Shown here in pieces: positions 33,697-43,135 of a stretch of DNA of 54,231 nucleotides (its first letter is position 1; each line of letters begins with the position of its first letter). The position numbers were made by a program, and so were the translations under genes. The DNA comes from Methanobacteriaceae archaeon (GTDB lineage Archaea > Methanobacteriota > Methanobacteria > Methanobacteriales > Methanobacteriaceae). Below the pieces are notes generated by a model that saw only the letters and a list, made by a program, of their open reading frames with translations, ran no database searches and was not told the DNA's origin. The stretch spans positions 1 through 54,231 of the forward strand of contig JAHFBZ010000004.1 in the NCBI GenBank assembly GCA_023249725.1. The letters are read 5' to 3'.

Positions 33697-33814
33697 TCTT
33701 TTTAATTCAATTAACTCTTTAAAAAATAAATCTTTAAAATAAGCCCTTTTTTATTTTTGACTTTTTTTAACTCTAAGATTATTAATTCATCTAAAATAAA
33801 CCGGAGAAAAAAAA

Positions 33815-34510
33815 ATGAACTCTATTAAAGCCATTGCCTTAGATATTGATGGAACAATAACTGATCACACTCGTAAGGTATGTATAAGTGCCATTGAGGC
33901 CATTAGAAAAGCAGAAAATGCGGGAATACCAGTTATTATAGTCACAGGTAATATTTTGTGCTTTACTAGAGCAGTTTCCGTGTTTTTGGGTACAAGCGGC
34001 GGCTTGGTAGCTGAAAATGGTGGTGTGATTCTTTCACAGGGCCAGATGAAAGTTCTAGGGGATATTAAAAAGGCGGAAAATGCTTATAATTACTTAAAAA
34101 ATCAAGCTGAAACCCGGGAAAAAGTGGAAAGAGTTCCTTTTTCTGAAATGAGAGTATCAGAAATAGCTCTTTTTAGAAATATATCTGAGAATATAATTAA
34201 AGATGTTTTAAAGGGCCAAGATGTGGAAATATATGATACCAAGTTTGCCCTACATCTAACCGACCCTATGGTAAATAAAGGTTCGTCTCTGGAAATTGTG
34301 GCCCATGAAATGGGTATTAAAACCAAAAATATCCTGGCTGCCGGGGACAGTGAAAATGATATTGACTGTTTAAAGGTAGCTGGCCATAAAGTGGCAGTGG
34401 CCAATGCTGATATTGAATTAAAAGAAATTGCAGATTATGTAACTAAAAAACCTTATGGTGATGGTGTGGCCGAGGCCATTGAGCGTTTTGTATTATCTGA
34501 TTGGTCTTAA
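33815..34510 (+). CDS. HAD-superfamily phosphatase, archaeal phosphoglycolate phosphatase type
   Basis: A 231-aa HAD hydrolase of the C2-cap (Cof-like) archaeal group. Motif I is ALDIDGTITD with nucleophile D10 and general acid D12; motif II is VIIVTGN; the conserved lysine lies in MVNKGSSLE; motif III/IV is AAGDSENDIDCLKVAG. The size and motifs match the archaeal TA0175/phosphoglycolate phosphatase family, which hydrolyses 2-phosphoglycolate or related small phosphoesters. A sucrose-phosphate or phosphomannomutase-like HAD cannot be fully excluded. The ATG at 33815 follows CCGGAGAAAAAAA. Intact and probably monocistronic. Confidence 0.85.
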   Translation: MNSIKAIALDIDGTITDHTRKVCISAIEAIRKAENAGIPVIIVTGNILCFTRAVSVFLGTSGGLVAENGGVILSQGQMKVLGDIKKAENAYNYLKNQAETREKVERVPFSEMRVSEIALFRNISENIIKDVLKGQDVEIYDTKFALHLTDPMVNKGSSLEIVAHEMGIKTKNILAAGDSENDIDCLKVAGHKVAVANADIELKEIADYVTKKPYGDGVAEAIERFVLSDWS

Positions 34511-34822
34511 TAAATTTTATTAATAATATTTTATTCTAAAACTGAAATTTTCTAGTTTATTTGAATAAATAGAGCTATTAAAATTATTATTTTTAAATTT
34601 ATTATAATAAAAATAAATTGTTTCAAATAAATAATCATATTAATTAACATAATAAATTAAAGAAGTTATTAAAGAAATATAATAGTGAATTTCATATTTA
34701 AGTTATTATTAAAGAAGTATAATGAAAATTATTTATTCCAAGGGCATTTATAGTTCTAATAATCGTGGAACTATTAATTTTTGGATTTATTGGATTATAA
34801 TTCAACCAGGGAGTTTTAAGAG
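34511..34822. other. Gene-free stretch with an imperfect direct repeat
   Basis: About 310 bp, very A+T-rich. The phrase TTATTAAAGAARTATAAT occurs twice, near 34666 and near 34707. Function not evident. It also carries the upstream region of the TldD/PmbA gene. Confidence 0.4.
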
Positions 34823-36124
34823 ATGATGGAAAGTATAGCAGAGCAGGCCCTTAAAGAGGCCCAAAAATATGCGGATATAGTGGAAATATTCGTTGAAAAG
34901 GAAGAATCACTTCAATTAGACTTACAACTAGACCACATAGATTTTGCTAAAGAAGATTCAACACTGGGATTGGGAATAAGGGTCATTATTGACAGCAAAA
35001 TGGGATTTTCATACACTTCTGATCTCGAAGAAATTGAAATCGCGGTTAAACGCGCTGTTTCTAATTCAAAAGCTAATGAAAAGGATGAAAACTTTGTTCT
35101 AGCAGAGCCGGGGAATTATTCGAACATTAAAGGAACTTATGATTCAAAATTTAATTCTATGGAAGTGGAAGACGCCATAAATTTCGCCCAATCCATGCTG
35201 GATACAGTAATGGAAGAAAAATGCGAGTCTACCTCTGGTGGATTTTCCACCGGCCTTGCAGAATCCTTTATTTTAAATTCTAATGGGGTGGAGTCCAAGA
35301 ACATTTCCACTGGATTTGGGGGATACATTGCCGTTAATGCTGAAAAAGATGGGGAAAAATCCACGGCATATGATTCAATATCTTCCTGTTTTATGGATAT
35401 TGATCCTGAAAAACTGGCTAAACATGTCTGTCAAATTGCTAAAAATTCTATTGGTGGAGAATCTGTAGAAACCAAGGACATGGATGTGGTACTAGATTAT
35501 CATGCTGCAGCAGGCCTTTTAGGGACTTTTATCAGTGCTATAAATGCAGATAATGTTCAAAGAGGAAGATCTATATTAGCTGATAAAGTAGGTGAAGAAG
35601 TATTTTCTCCAAATGTTAGTATATTTGATGATGGTACCTTGGAAAATGGCCTTTTATCATCTCGCTGTGATGGGGAAGGAACGCCCTCAGAAAAAACGAC
35701 TTTAGTTGAAAATGGTATTTTAAAAGGATTTATATACGATTTATATACGGCCCATAAAGGAAAAACTTCCAGCACTGGAAATGGTAGCCGCTCCTTTGCA
35801 GAAACTCCATCTGTAGGCCCAAGCAATCTGGTTTTAGAATTTACAAAACAAAGAGATTTATCTGAATTAAAAGATGCTATTTTAGTAACGGATGTTTTAG
35901 GGGCACACACCGCCAATCCTATTTCTGGAGATTTCTCAGTGGAAGCCAATAATGCTTTTATAATCCAAGATGGTGAAATAAAGGCCCCGGTCAAGAAAGC
36001 TATGCTATCTGGAAATATTTTCGACTCTTTAAAATCATCTGAGAAAATTAAATCTCCTGTGAGGCAGTATGGATCATTTGTAATTCCGAAGATTCTGGCT
36101 CATGATTTGAGGGTTGTTGGATAA
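34823..36124 (+). CDS. TldD/PmbA family protein (TldE-like metalloprotease partner)
   Basis: A 433-aa protein of the TldD/TldE(PmbA) family, whose bacterial members form a heterodimeric metalloprotease acting on unfolded or modified peptides. Family features: an N-terminal EQALKEAQKYADIVEIFVEK segment, GLGIRVIIDSKMGFSYTSDL, the C-terminal NGILKGFIYDLYTAHK and a conserved SVGPSNLVLE. The HExxxH zinc motif of TldD is absent (the equivalent region reads VVLDYHAAAGLLG), which is typical of the PmbA/TldE subunit. The catalytic TldD partner is not adjacent. The start is one of two consecutive ATGs at 34823 and 34826, after a GGGAGT element. Intact. Confidence 0.87.
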   Translation: MMESIAEQALKEAQKYADIVEIFVEKEESLQLDLQLDHIDFAKEDSTLGLGIRVIIDSKMGFSYTSDLEEIEIAVKRAVSNSKANEKDENFVLAEPGNYSNIKGTYDSKFNSMEVEDAINFAQSMLDTVMEEKCESTSGGFSTGLAESFILNSNGVESKNISTGFGGYIAVNAEKDGEKSTAYDSISSCFMDIDPEKLAKHVCQIAKNSIGGESVETKDMDVVLDYHAAAGLLGTFISAINADNVQRGRSILADKVGEEVFSPNVSIFDDGTLENGLLSSRCDGEGTPSEKTTLVENGILKGFIYDLYTAHKGKTSSTGNGSRSFAETPSVGPSNLVLEFTKQRDLSELKDAILVTDVLGAHTANPISGDFSVEANNAFIIQDGEIKAPVKKAMLSGNIFDSLKSSEKIKSPVRQYGSFVIPKILAHDLRVVG

Positions 36125-36240
36125 ATAAGGATTTTATGTTTCTAAAAGTTACTCCTTAGTTCAATTCTTAGAATTTAATCCTTAGAATTAATTATTTTAT
36201 TTAATTAGATTCATTAGATTGTTTAAATAGTGGTGATAAT

Positions 36241-37380
36241 ATGGAATGTCAAAATTATGGCCTTACTCGGAGTGTGGAACGGGAAAATCTGAACTTAAAC
36301 CCTCTTCAAAGGGGAGGAGTTCTTTCGGCAGCCGCTAGAGAGGCACTATATGATTTTGGTGATGGATACAGTGTCTGTGATTACTGTGCAGGACGATTAG
36401 ATGAAATTGCTAAACCCTCCATTGGCGGATTTTTAGAGGATCTGGCAAAATTTATTAATGTTGATGCAGTGAGAACTGTTCATGGGGCAAGGGAAGGTAA
36501 ATTTGCGATTATGCATGCTTTATGTGATAAAGGGGACACCATTGTAGTGGATGGAAATGCTCATTATACTACTCACCTGGCGGCAGAGCGTAATTCTTTA
36601 AATATGGTTGAGATTCCGAATAATGGTGGCCCAGAATTCGAAATAACTCCTGAAAAATATAGGGAAGTTCTAGAAAATGCTATTGATGAGAAAGGAGAAA
36701 TAAAACTCGCACTTTTGACTCATGTTGATGGAAATTATGGGAATTTAACTGATGCTAAAAAAATAGGAAAAATCTGTCAGGATGCTGGTGTCCCACTGGT
36801 TTTAAACTGTGCTTATTCCATGGGAAGGCTCCCTATTGATGCTAAAGAACTAAATGTTGACTTTGTAGTGGGCAGTGGCCATAAAAGTATGGCAGCATCA
36901 GGCCCTATTGGTGTTCTAGGAATGAAAGAAGAATGGGCTGACAAACTTCTGGAAAGGTCTTCCAGACACCAAAAAAAGGAAATTGAGATGCTTGGATGTA
37001 CCAGTAGGGGTGCTCCAGTGGCCACCTTAATGGCATCTTTGCCCCATTTAGTTGAACGAGTAAGTAAATGGGATGATGAAGTCCAAAAGGCCAGAAATTT
37101 TGTAGAACAAATGGAGGAAATTGATGGTGTGGTACAAGTGGGTATGCGGCCAACTAATCATGATCTGGTGAGATTTGAAACACCATTTTTCCATGAAATT
37201 GCCCAAAATCACCCGCGAAGAGGATTTTTCCTTTATGAAGAACTGAAAAAACGAAAGATAGTTGGTATAAAGCGTGGCCAAACCGAATGGTTTAAATGTA
37301 GTGCTTATGGGATGACTAAAGAGCAAGTAGATTATATTGCAGATTCATTTAAAGATATAGCTGAAAAAGCACTAGATTGA
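36241..37380 (+). CDS. pscS: O-phospho-L-seryl-tRNA:Cys-tRNA synthase (SepCysS)
   Basis: Converts Sep-tRNA(Cys) to Cys-tRNA(Cys) with a sulfur donor; with SepRS it replaces CysRS in many methanogens. The 379-aa PLP enzyme shows [11 protein letters not shown] at the N-terminus, C46 and C49 in [22 protein letters not shown] (around residue 80), the PLP lysine K215 in [14 protein letters not shown] and C253 in [10 protein letters not shown]. The three cysteines match those of the persulfide mechanism in the archaeal family. The ATG at 36241 follows GTGGTGATAAT. A strong marker for a methanogen lacking standard CysRS dependence. Monocistronic. Confidence 0.95.
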   Translation: MECQNYGLTRSVERENLNLNPLQRGGVLSAAAREALYDFGDGYSVCDYCAGRLDEIAKPSIGGFLEDLAKFINVDAVRTVHGAREGKFAIMHALCDKGDTIVVDGNAHYTTHLAAERNSLNMVEIPNNGGPEFEITPEKYREVLENAIDEKGEIKLALLTHVDGNYGNLTDAKKIGKICQDAGVPLVLNCAYSMGRLPIDAKELNVDFVVGSGHKSMAASGPIGVLGMKEEWADKLLERSSRHQKKEIEMLGCTSRGAPVATLMASLPHLVERVSKWDDEVQKARNFVEQMEEIDGVVQVGMRPTNHDLVRFETPFFHEIAQNHPRRGFFLYEELKKRKIVGIKRGQTEWFKCSAYGMTKEQVDYIADSFKDIAEKALD

Positions 37381-37476
37381 GTTTTTATTTGGTATTTAAT
37401 CCTTAAAAATCTAAAAATACTCGGTATGAAATTTATAGAAACATCAAAATCACAGATAAAAATTCTATTCATCATT

Positions 37477-38813
37477 TAAGGTGATGCAAAGTTTAGATGG
37501 TGGTTGCGAAAAAATCATGAAAATATTTATTTCACGATTTTTTGATCCGTAATTTAAAATTAAAGTGGTTAAATATGAGTATTAAATGAAAGTAGACGAT
37601 ATTATCATGAAAAATCAAATTAAACCTACTTTAAATTGTTTATTGACTCCATAAACTTAGTTTTTGATTTTTTAACGGAAAACACGATTTTAAACCATTC
37701 TAAAAGATCGCCTAAAATCCGTGTGAAACACATAAAACATCAATTAAAACTGTGCTTACACGAAAATAATCATTTTGATCATAAAAATCCAAAATGCTTT
37801 CATCGTGGTTCTAAAAATATTTTAAACATGAATATCGCCATCAGAAGTTGTTAATTGATGATAATGAGCCTTCGAATGTTTATTTGCGGCGATATCTTTG
37901 CAAAACTTCGGACGAAAATTCACACAAACATCAATTCACTTATTAAGCCATATAAATGATATAATTACTTATTTAAAGATTAATTAAAGTCTTTTATCGA
38001 AACTGGTTATCGTTAACTTCTTAAAACTCAGTTAGACTTACAGAATTTCCTGGGAAATTCACTATCACATCAATCAATCACGAATTGGCTTACCCTAGGC
38101 TGAAAACATGATTAAAAACACCGAACGTTTTTATTCTGAATATTAAACATATGATGAGCAATTTTTACGAATTAATGGCATAGAATGTATTGATTACATT
38201 ATATGACCAAATACGGAATATTCCAATAACCGAAAATAGTCCTAAAAGAACACCACGGACCATAACACAGTTTATACAAGAATCAACAACTAATCAACAT
38301 TTAATATCAATCACTACGGATCTTATGCCATTATAGAAAAATATAATGGATTATATTGGTGTTAAACATCAATTATGCATCTTTTACTTGTTTAAAACGA
38401 TTGGTGACAGAATATACAATATAATTACGCAGTAAAAAACGCACAAAAAGCTGAAAAACTAGTTCATGCCTCTATTTCAGATATAAAAAAAATATTTGCA
38501 CATACAACATAAAAACAAGTTATCAAAGATTAAAAGGTTATTAAATGATGTCGATAGAATACCACGTGTTTTACAGAGGCTAATTAAACAAAAAAAATCG
38601 TTCCAGATTATAAACAACCCACCCAATTTATGGAAGACCATAAAATACCACGAATATCTAACGCCGTGGAAAATTACTACACACAAACAGAACCTGAACA
38701 AATCAAAAAGAAATACAAACAATAACGGATTACTAATACCTGCACCATAAAATGAAAAACTGGACACAAAAACACATAAAAAAATAACAACACCCCAAAC
38801 TTCACACCTTTAA
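37477..38813 (+). mobile_element. Dead insertion sequence with imperfect terminal inverted repeats
   Basis: About 1.34 kb between two imperfect inverted ends. Left: TAAGGTGATGCAAAGTTTAG, continuing ATGGTG (from 37477). Right, read on the - strand from 38813: TAAAGGTGTGAAGTTTGGGG, continuing TG. The shared pattern is TAA-GGTG-AAGTTT-GTG with small gaps. Between them lies a transposase gene riddled with stops and frameshifts. The inverted ends are judged by eye, target duplications were not found, and the family is not certain. It separates pscS from the hypothetical gene at 38867. Confidence 0.55.
37586..38779 (+). pseudogene. Decayed DDE-type transposase gene
   Basis: Reading the three + frames together recovers an old transposase. 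The N-terminal part (37636-37854) includes NHFDHKNPKCFHRGSKNI, a zinc-ribbon-like start. Around 37985-38095 are FIETGYR and LLKTQLDLQNFLG and SHQSITNWL, a helix-turn-helix-like segment; around 38150-38190 YDEQFLRINGIE; around 38350-38450 fragments of the catalytic core; around 38530-38590 LNDVDRIPRVLQRLIKQK; and around 38655-38710 SNAVENYYTQTEPEQIK, ending near the stop at 38777. More than a dozen stops or shifts occur, so it is long dead. The exact IS family is not assigned; the arrangement resembles full-length (about 380 aa) archaeal DDE transposases of methanobacteria. Confidence 0.72.
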
Positions 38814-38866
38814 AGTAAATTTTTTATAATATGTAATTATATGGATATAAAAAGGAGGTTAATATC

Positions 38867-39304
38867 TTGCCTAAATCAACTAAACTATTAAATACTATGA
38901 CTTTTCTGGTAAATAAATCTATATATAAAGTGTTGGGTGAAAATTCAAGAACACTGTCAAGATTATCTGCAAAATATGTTGTAAACTATCTTGATTCTCA
39001 AAGTATTATTGATAAAAATAATTTAACTGAAGAAGGTTTAAAAAAAGCATTCATTGAAGAAATGGGATTGGCAGATGATTTATTATTCGATGATACAAGC
39101 AATAATGCAGTTTTAACTGTTATAAATCCCGTGTTAATGGAAAGTATAATTGAATTAAATAAAGAAAATATCCCAATAACTATTGCCCCATGCATAATCT
39201 ATGTGTATCTATTGGGTGATTTATATAATTATAAAATATCATTTCAAAAAGTCGAGTATGATAAAAAGAATAACAATACAGTCTGGACATTTAAAAAGCA
39301 TTAG
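38867..39304 (+). CDS. Hypothetical protein, 145 aa
   Basis: A TTG start at 38867 with a strong AAAGGAGGTTA ribosome binding site supports a real gene. The product begins PKSTKLLNTMTFLVNKSIYK and is soluble, with a helical N-terminal half (SRTLSRLSAKYVVNYLDSQ) and a more beta-rich C-terminal half (ITIAPCIIYVYLLGDLYNYK). No family is recognised; the layout loosely recalls small V4R or hydrocarbon-binding-like domains, but this is only an impression. It lies directly after the dead insertion sequence, whose right end may have brought or displaced its promoter (TTTTTATAATATG around 38821-38833). Confidence 0.6.
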   Translation: MPKSTKLLNTMTFLVNKSIYKVLGENSRTLSRLSAKYVVNYLDSQSIIDKNNLTEEGLKKAFIEEMGLADDLLFDDTSNNAVLTVINPVLMESIIELNKENIPITIAPCIIYVYLLGDLYNYKISFQKVEYDKKNNNTVWTFKKH

Positions 39305-39446
39305 ATCTTAGCTTAATTACAATTTAACAATTAATAGACAGAAAATTAAGTTTTAGAAATTTTCAAATCTGGTTCAACCCCATTAACTTTAATCCTACTA
39401 ACCCGATACAAAAAAAAATAAAAAGTTGTAAAAAATGGGGTAAACC

Positions 39447-39902
39447 TTACATTTTTATGACTGGAAACTGTACTTCAGTCAATAATTCGCAGGCAGATAC
39501 TTCATCAGGGGAATTGAAATAGATTTCTTTGGGAGAACCAATTACATCGTATTTATTCATCATAACAAATTCTACCATGGACTGATAAACCAGGGGCAAG
39601 TCTGCATAGGATCCTTTGTGCACAGCATAAACTACAGTATGTTCTGGTACAGTGGCTATAATTATTTTTCCAGTCCCCTGGACTTTCCCCTCCATAGGAA
39701 AACCAACATCGTATACAACCTCTTCTGCATTCTCCTGGGGTGAGGAGTAATATATGGCGAAAGGAGGTCCTGAAAGAGTTATTTCATTGTCTTTGGCCCA
39801 GGCCGATATTTCATATATGAGCTTCCCCATATCTTCCGTAGCTCCTTTATAATTAATAACTGCCAGTTGCTGTTCTTTCACTAATTTTTCTTCTATTTGC
39901 AT
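39447..39902 (-). CDS. GyrI-like / AraC effector-binding domain protein
   Basis: A stand-alone small-molecule-binding domain of about 151 aa (SHS2-fold duplication). Typical landmarks are EEKLVKEQQLAVINYKG at the start, PPFAIYYSSPQE, the central VPEHTVVYAVHKGSYADL and the C-terminal PKEIYFNSPDE and ELLTEVQFPV. Family members bind cationic drugs, haem-like ligands or gyrase, or act as effector domains. The frame opens at 39911, but AGGCGATGA lies about 6 nt before the ATG at 39902, so that start is preferred. Two paralogs lie at 48059 and 48649. The ligand is unknown. Confidence 0.82.
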   Translation of the reverse strand: MQIEEKLVKEQQLAVINYKGATEDMGKLIYEISAWAKDNEITLSGPPFAIYYSSPQENAEEVVYDVGFPMEGKVQGTGKIIIATVPEHTVVYAVHKGSYADLPLVYQSMVEFVMMNKYDVIGSPKEIYFNSPDEVSACELLTEVQFPVIKM

Positions 39903-40033
39903 AAAAATCATCGCCTAAATCAATTTTAATATCAATTATTGCATAGTTTGAATTAAATAATTTAACTTTAACTTATTAATATTTGCTGAATATTCGACTT
40001 TAAAAATAAAAAAAAGATATTAAAATATTTTAT

Positions 40034-40555
40034 TTAACTGGTTATTTTAATTGATTTTAATACCGTGGAATAGGCATTTTCAGTTTCATTTTTAACTGAA
40101 GGCGGGCAATTGTATTCAATCATGAAAATAGATTTTCCAATGTTTATTGTAGTGATTTTATTGGCTAAATCTTCTCCATTCAAGGTGTACTGCATCATAG
40201 TGTAATTATTTATTTTTATGTTGCTCACGGTAGAATTAGTTGAATTAAGTATGGAAACCTGTAAATTAGTTGAATTGTATCCAGTTCCACTTTTTTTTCG
40301 CATTTGGAATATGATGAAAGCTTCTTGATTGGCACCAGATTCATTTTGTATTTGTTTGCTGTAAACTACTTGAGAATACACGGTGTTATTAAAATCACCT
40401 ACGACCTGGTTTTGAGTCCATCCCACTGGTATCTGGAAAAAGACATCGCCCTGATCAAAGTCACTGGTCCAGTTGTAAAAATAATAAATACCTCCCCCTA
40501 CAATGACCAACGCTATCAAAATTAAAACTATTGGTAGTAAATTATCAGATTTCAT
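40034..40555 (-). CDS. Membrane-anchored protein with PsbP-like extracellular domain
   Basis: 173 aa: a single N-terminal membrane helix (LLPIVLILIALVIVGGGIYYFY, residues 6-27) followed by an exported Asn/Ser/Thr-rich beta domain. The domain begins with VFFQIPVGWTQNQVVGDFNN and contains VYSKQIQNESGANQEAFIIF and INIGKSIFMIEYNCPPSVKN, resembling the PsbP-like lipoprotein domains common in Methanobacterium. An AGAGGTGCTTAA element precedes the ATG at 40555. The role is unknown; probably cell-envelope. It shares orientation with, but is about 130 bp from, the GyrI-like gene at 39447. Confidence 0.7.
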   Translation of the reverse strand: MKSDNLLPIVLILIALVIVGGGIYYFYNWTSDFDQGDVFFQIPVGWTQNQVVGDFNNTVYSQVVYSKQIQNESGANQEAFIIFQMRKKSGTGYNSTNLQVSILNSTNSTVSNIKINNYTMMQYTLNGEDLANKITTINIGKSIFMIEYNCPPSVKNETENAYSTVLKSIKITS

Positions 40556-40810
40556 TTAAGCACCTCTTAAATATAAACTCTAAAGATATTTTATTCTTCA
40601 AAGTATTTATTTTAGATGCATTTATCAATTAAACTGGATTTAAACACCATACAAAAAGAAAATTTAAATAATTATCTAATTGAAAAACATGGAATTAGAA
40701 AAAATGGTTTAAAAAAGATAAAAAATGATAAAATTAATAATTTTTTTAAATTTAATTTATAATGACTTTTAAGAAATAAAAACAATTATGAAATATTTTT
40801 GAATTCATAA

Positions 40811-41005
40811 CTGGAGATTATGGTGGTGGTTGTACGAAAGCTATCTCCGGTTAGAATATCAAAAGTCCCTATGTTAGGAGGTTTGAACTATTAGCCAATA
40901 AACAGATGACGTTATGTTTATTAGCTTTACAAGGCAATCTTTGGTGACACATTAATAGGGGCCCGGCTTTTGATGTACTTTTAGCCGGGCTATGAAACAT
41001 TTTTT
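40811..41005 (+). ncRNA. Candidate structured non-coding RNA
   Basis: This stretch has visibly higher G+C than its A+T-rich surroundings and no ORF. Stem 1 pairs CTGGAGAT (40811-40818) with ATCTCCGG (40843-40850), eight pairs including one G-U. The 3' hairpin pairs GCCCGGCT (40961-40968) with AGCCGGGC (40983-40990), eight perfect G+C-rich pairs with a 14-nt loop, and is followed by T6 at 41000-41005, like a terminator. A TATA-like TTTATAAT lies near 40756. No known RNA family is recognised. It could also be a remnant of a mobile element or a transcription terminator with an unrelated upstream stem. Confidence 0.45.
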
Positions 41006-41203
41006 ATCTCATTTTTAACACCTTTTGGGCCTTAAATTTGCTTCAGATTCTGTTTTCTTGGTTTTTATTTAGTTATTCACATCTACACATATTTTTGGCA
41101 CCTCGAAAAGAGCTATTTCGTTTAGGTCTTGCACATTTTTTAAATCATTTTGGAGGATTGATTTTTGGACACCTATTTTTAATAGGATACTAGACTTAAC
41201 GAT

Positions 41204-41231
41204 ATAACAATCGTTATATAACAATTGTTAT
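41204..41231. promoter_or_regulatory. Two directly abutting 14-bp palindromes, orphan operator
   Basis: ATAACAATCGTTAT (41204-41217) is immediately followed by ATAACAATTGTTAT (41218-41231), the second perfectly palindromic; AACGAT at 41198-41203 looks like another half-site. On the - strand a TATA-like TTTATATAG lies just upstream (about 41237-41246). No protein gene starts nearby in either direction, so the target is unknown. Confidence 0.5.
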
Positions 41232-41391
41232 ATTTCTATATAAACTTTTCGCTTTTTTTAAAAATTGTTTAAGTTATTTATTAAGTAAAATAAGATATTT
41301 TAAGCTTATATTTGGAATAATAATGAATATATATTTTTATTTTAACTTTTAATCAATTAAAAATGAAAAAAATAAAAATAAATCCAGATAT

Positions 41392-42876
41392 TTATCTTCT
41401 GGAAATATTTTTAATGGTTATAAATGCTAATAAAAGCACCGGCCATATTTCTAACCGTCCCATCCAGAAATCAATGATGAATACAATTTTTACCACTGCT
41501 GGAGAACTGGCCGTAATCAAACCACTGGAAAGACCCACATTACTCAGGGCAGAGGCCACTTCAAAGATTACTTGAGAAATATCATTGTAATAAAGCAGAA
41601 CTATGATTACGCTGGCAATATAAACCATGAAATAGGTAAATACAAATGCTCCAACGAGTCTTAAAACATCATCAGTTACATTTAATTCACTCACATGGTG
41701 AATTTTCTTGGGGACTATGGCTTTGCCAGGCAATATGAATGACTTAACTTGCCAGACCATACTTTTTATTAGTATTCCGAATCTCAGCCATTTAATACCC
41801 CCACCAGTAGAGCCGGATCCAGCACCAATAATCATAAGTAGGGTTATTAAGAATAGACCTAGGCCAATCCATTGTTTAAGAATCTCTGGATAGAATGCGG
41901 TTTGCAGTCCAGTAGTGGTTACGGCAGATACTACTTGGAATAGAGCAAATCGAAGGTTTTCCAATATGCCTGTACCATAAATATGGTTTTTAAGCAACAT
42001 AAATGTAACCAGGATGGTGGATATGATTATAAGGCTGTAAGCCACCTTGGTTTCTATGTCCTTGAAATATTCCCTCCAGTTACCTTTTATCACTGTAAAG
42101 TGCAAGGCAAAGTTTGTGGCACCAATCATCATTATAATCATGGCCACAATTTCAATCCACACACTATTATAGAATAAAACACTGGTATTATGCATACCAA
42201 ATCCACCAGTGGATAATGCGGTAAAAGTATGGAAAATAGAATCAAAAACAGGCATTCCTGCCAAAATAAAGAGAATTATTCCCAGTACAGTGAATCCTGC
42301 ATAAATATAAACAATCACTCGAGTAGTATGCTTTACACTAGGCAGTAATCTTTCATCACGGCCTTCTGCAAGATATAAACGCATTACATCCGCACCAGTG
42401 GATCTTAAAAGAGCTAAAATCAGAAATATAATTCCTAAACCGCCGAGCCATTGGGTAAATGCTCGCCAGAAATTCATGGTATAAGAAACAACATCTAAAT
42501 TAGGGTACATACTGAAACCAGTAGTGGTAAAACCAGACATGGCCTCGAAATAAGCATTAAGATATGTTAATTCACCGGAAAAATAGTAGGGGAGGGCACT
42601 TAGGGCGCACACAATCAACCATATCAAAGTGGAAAAAACCATGGCCACTTTAAGGGACATGTTTCCTTCTTTTTTAAACAACTTTCTGCTTATGGCACCA
42701 AATAGCATGGTAACTATCGCTGCAGATAAAAAAGGAACTATATATTGGGGTTCATTATAAATTAATGAAATTATAATTGGTATTAGGATGGCTATCCCTA
42801 AAAGAAGACAAACATCACCAGTATGATGCATAATAGTACTTATTTCTTTTTTACTAATTCGATTTATTTGTTGCAT
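41392..42876 (-). CDS. TrkH-family potassium uptake protein
   Basis: A 494-aa integral membrane K+ translocating subunit. The four pore-loop filters of the Trk/Ktr/HKT superfamily are readable: SGFTTTGFSMYP, TALSTGGFGMHN, AVTTTGLQTAFYP and SNVGLSSGLI. About ten membrane helices flank them, and the N-terminus is a short basic stretch. K+ flux normally needs a cytoplasmic TrkA/KtrA NAD-binding partner, which is not adjacent here. The ATG at 42876 follows GGGGATAAAAA. The next gene upstream on the same strand is a universal stress protein, but 500 bp separate them, so no operon is implied. Confidence 0.92.
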   Translation of the reverse strand: MQQINRISKKEISTIMHHTGDVCLLLGIAILIPIIISLIYNEPQYIVPFLSAAIVTMLFGAISRKLFKKEGNMSLKVAMVFSTLIWLIVCALSALPYYFSGELTYLNAYFEAMSGFTTTGFSMYPNLDVVSYTMNFWRAFTQWLGGLGIIFLILALLRSTGADVMRLYLAEGRDERLLPSVKHTTRVIVYIYAGFTVLGIILFILAGMPVFDSIFHTFTALSTGGFGMHNTSVLFYNSVWIEIVAMIIMMIGATNFALHFTVIKGNWREYFKDIETKVAYSLIIISTILVTFMLLKNHIYGTGILENLRFALFQVVSAVTTTGLQTAFYPEILKQWIGLGLFLITLLMIIGAGSGSTGGGIKWLRFGILIKSMVWQVKSFILPGKAIVPKKIHHVSELNVTDDVLRLVGAFVFTYFMVYIASVIIVLLYYNDISQVIFEVASALSNVGLSSGLITASSPAVVKIVFIIDFWMGRLEIWPVLLLAFITIKNISRR

Positions 42877-43014
42877 TTTTTATCCCCATTTATTCATAGG
42901 CACCACATTGATCAGTTTTTAATTTAAAGTGTTTTTTTTATTGAACTGATTAGAAATTTAGTATAATCTGTTAAAACTGTTCATTTTTCTTATTTTCAAG
43001 AATAACTGCCTAAT

Positions 43015-43135
43015 TTTCTTTTAGGCATCTATCTAATTCATACAATATGAAATCAGGAATATATTTCTTTTAGGCATCTATCTAATTTCTTTTAGGCATC
43101 TATCTAATTCACACAATATGAAATCAGGAATATAT
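43015..43135. repeat. Tandem direct repeat of about 50 bp, two full copies and one partial
   Basis: Copy 1 (43015-43064) starts TTTCTTTTAGGCATCTATC and ends GAAATCAGGAATATAT. A 22-bp partial copy containing only the first part follows (43065-43086), then a second full copy (43086-43135) differing from the first at about one base (CATACAA against CACACAA). It lies in the gene-free 42877-43372 interval between trkH and the usp gene; no other gene is visible in that interval. Confidence 0.85.

Noticed and set aside
38477-38767. - strand ORF rich in Phe/Leu that looks like a membrane protein
   Set aside because: It is the antisense of the transposase relic; the + strand motifs explain the sequence better.
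37494-40840. Similar strings ATGGTGGTTGCGAAA (near the dead IS left end) and ATGGTGGTGGTTGTACGAAA (in the candidate RNA)
   Set aside because: Similarity is short and gapped, and no further homology follows, so I do not treat 40811-41005 as an IS end. A nucleotide alignment would settle it.
41363-41575. + strand ORF of 70 codons overlapping the trkH 3' end
   Set aside because: Antisense shadow of trkH with no ribosome binding site.
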